This document shows positions 62,802 through 64,000 of a stretch of 64,000 nt of DNA, one piece after another. Below the pieces are notes generated by a model. The model was given only the letters and a program-made list of their open reading frames with translations, made no database searches and was not told the DNA's origin. The stretch spans positions 1,054,001 to 1,118,000 of the forward strand of contig JAMXDE010000007.1 in NCBI GenBank assembly GCA_026770025.1. Direction: 5' to 3'. The position numbers were made by a program, and so were the translations under genes. Source of the stretch: Craspedostauros australis (Eukaryota; Bacillariophyta; Bacillariophyceae; Mastogloiales; Achnanthaceae). Position 1 is the stretch's first letter. Each line of letters begins with the position of its first letter.

Positions 62802-63044
62802 TCACATCGTTTCGTCTCCAACTCGGTTCATACGACCAGACGTACCTTGACGTGGTGCTTCAGATGCCTTTGCTGCAGCGGCTGCCTCTCTCGCAGCCGC
62901 GGCTTCGCGCTGTCGCTGGAGTTCTGCGGGCGTCCATCCTCCGATGCTGAAGGACGATGCTCCGCCTGGAGGGGCGAGGACTCTCGACGTCGGGCGTCCA
63001 GCCTGGACGAAGTAGTTTTGGTTGTCGTTTGCGCTGTATGTCAT
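62802..63044 (-). CDS. SPIRAL1-like microtubule-associated protein
   Basis: An 80-residue protein with the SPIRAL1-family C-terminal signature: a Asn/Gln-rich start (NDNQNYFVQAG) followed by RPTSRVLAPPGGASSFSIGG, matching the plant/protist pattern in which a Pro/Ser/Arg motif precedes a Pro-Gly-Gly-Ser-Ser element. It then has an Ala/Arg/Glu helix (QREAAAAREAAAAAK). Plant SPIRAL1 binds growing microtubule plus ends and steers cell growth. The start at 63044 is the only ATG close to the motif; the upstream open frame is not protein-like. Confidence 0.7.
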   Translation of the reverse strand: MTYSANDNQNYFVQAGRPTSRVLAPPGGASSFSIGGWTPAELQRQREAAAAREAAAAAKASEAPRQGTSGRMNRVGDETM

Positions 63045-63763
63045 GGTTGCTTCAGTCAGTTGTTCGATTGATTGTTCGATCGAATGGATAGATGGGTGTG
63101 AGGGTGTAAGGGTGTAAGGATGGAATCGGAAAGGCCTTGAAGGTGAATTATGAGCATCGTGGGAATGTGACGGCGAAGGGGGTCGCTGTTTTGGATTTGT
63201 TCTTTCCGAGAGGTCATCACGGCGCGATGGGGGTGTCCGTCCTGCGACAAATGCTGTGGCTGTTCCGCAAACGAACAACAACGCTTCACCGTTTGGTTTG
63301 AATCCGAAACCGCGAGAAAAGGAATTGAAAATGTGACACGACGGACAGCACGAAAACGGAAACGCTGTTCCTTGGCGATGACGGGCTCGTGACCAAAGCC
63401 AACGGTTTTTCTCTTCCAGTCATGGGTGTTCGCTTATATGTCTTCTCGTGACCTGACTCAACGTGTCATTGATAAAAGTCGCTGCTCCGTTCGCTGCTTC
63501 TCTCTCTCTTGTGGAACCAAATTCCGTCATTCGTCTTTCGTGCGTCTGCAGCCAATGAGAACGCCAGATTGCGTCATGGTGTTGTCTGGTGTTCGAGATC
63601 GAGTCCCGTAATGATACACGACAGAGGTTTGGTTCAGTCTCAGTCACAGACACGTCAAAACGAAAGGGCAATCTTCGGTGAGTTGTTGGGATTCGCTCTC
63701 GCTTCGCGCGCACAATTGCATCCAACCGCGCGCCCAGCTCAGAGCACGATCGCGCAGACACAC
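63045..63763. other. Intergenic region
   Basis: About 720 nt, a divergent promoter zone between the SPIRAL1-like gene (-) and the partial gene at 63764 (+). Minus-strand frame 63420-63926 overlaps the next gene and has no domain. GGTGTAAGG repeats at about 63098-63118. Confidence 0.5.
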
Positions 63764-64000
63764 ATGGCGACACAAGCGGATGCACCCTTGCCGAACCAAA
63801 ACAACAGCGACGACAAAAGCAACCTCGAGAACAACACAAACCAAGCCAAACAAGAGACCGCAAGGGCGAAGCACATGCATCCATCACAAGCATCACCAAC
63901 ATCAACATCGCCATCAACAACATCATCGCATCGACGTGACGGCGGTCTCATTCGCAGACGCAGCGCAATTCAAAGGTGAGCAGAAGAGATGGGCATTGAA
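63764..64000 (+). CDS. First exon of a hypothetical gene (partial)
   Basis: From an ATG at 63764 the frame runs 70 codons plus two bases to 63975, followed by a GTGAGC donor (63976) like those of other introns in the window. The encoded peptide is disordered (Asn/Gln/Ser/Thr-rich; MATQADAPLPNQNN, SHRRDGGLIRRRS). The rest of the gene lies past the right edge. Function cannot be told. Confidence 0.5.

Noticed and set aside
1-64000. Transposons, retroelements, integrated viral sequences, CRISPR arrays, rRNA genes
   Set aside because: I looked for reverse transcriptase, integrase, transposase and capsid motifs, long terminal or inverted repeats, spaced direct repeats and conserved rRNA segments and saw none. 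Only micro- and minisatellites were found.

Overview
The window looks like nuclear DNA of a eukaryotic alga with a red-lineage secondary plastid, most likely an ochrophyte (photosynthetic stramenopile). Two spliced genes encode signal peptides ending in an Ala-X-Ala|Phe cleavage site (AQA|FVAP at 32714 and AEA|FTI at 53986), the hallmark of plastid preproteins in stramenopiles and relatives. Genes are compact, mostly intron-poor, on both strands, and use the standard code. All introns found are GT-AG, 276 to 489 nt long, with GTGAGY, GTACGY or GTAAGC donors. I see no transposon, retroelement, rRNA, tRNA or CRISPR array. Species assignment is not possible from sequence alone.

Layout. 1-8 kb: first exon of a mitochondrial ferredoxin-like gene (-), an SR-type cyclophilin (-), a conserved membrane protein (+) and a choline/ethanolamine kinase (-). 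8.5-22 kb: two paralogous epimerase-fold secretory-pathway proteins in opposite orientation, flanking a one-C2-domain protein and a 1,377-residue rhodopsin-histidine kinase-receiver protein. 23-32 kb: a small basic hypothetical protein, a vacuolar sorting receptor, an RWD/DUF1115 protein and translation factor eIF3d. 32-44 kb: a small plastid membrane protein, a ubiquitin-specific protease, a Pex13-like peroxin and a CCHC/PHD-finger protein. 44-64 kb: deadenylase subunit PAN2, a small membrane protein, an inward-rectifier K+ channel, a plastid protein of the DELHSERV type, phenylalanine hydroxylase, a 1,062-residue one-TM orphan, a SPIRAL1-like microtubule protein and the first exon of a gene leaving the right edge.

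The genes are mostly unrelated housekeeping functions (mRNA decay, translation initiation, ubiquitin, vesicle sorting, lipid head-group synthesis). The most striking gene is the one at 14116-18525. Its membrane region has the microbial-rhodopsin signature: Schiff-base Lys with Asp four residues before it in the last helix, and an R-x-x-E-W counterion motif in the third. It carries an extra N-terminal helix, then PAS, a divergent histidine kinase core and a receiver, so it is a candidate light-activated phosphorelay. The second notable item is the epimerase pair, which shares an uncharacterised Cys-containing C-terminal region and has lost catalytic residues.

Spliced models here were built by hand from splice-site and phase agreement; they need transcript support. 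Protein identities rest on recognised motifs, not database searches.
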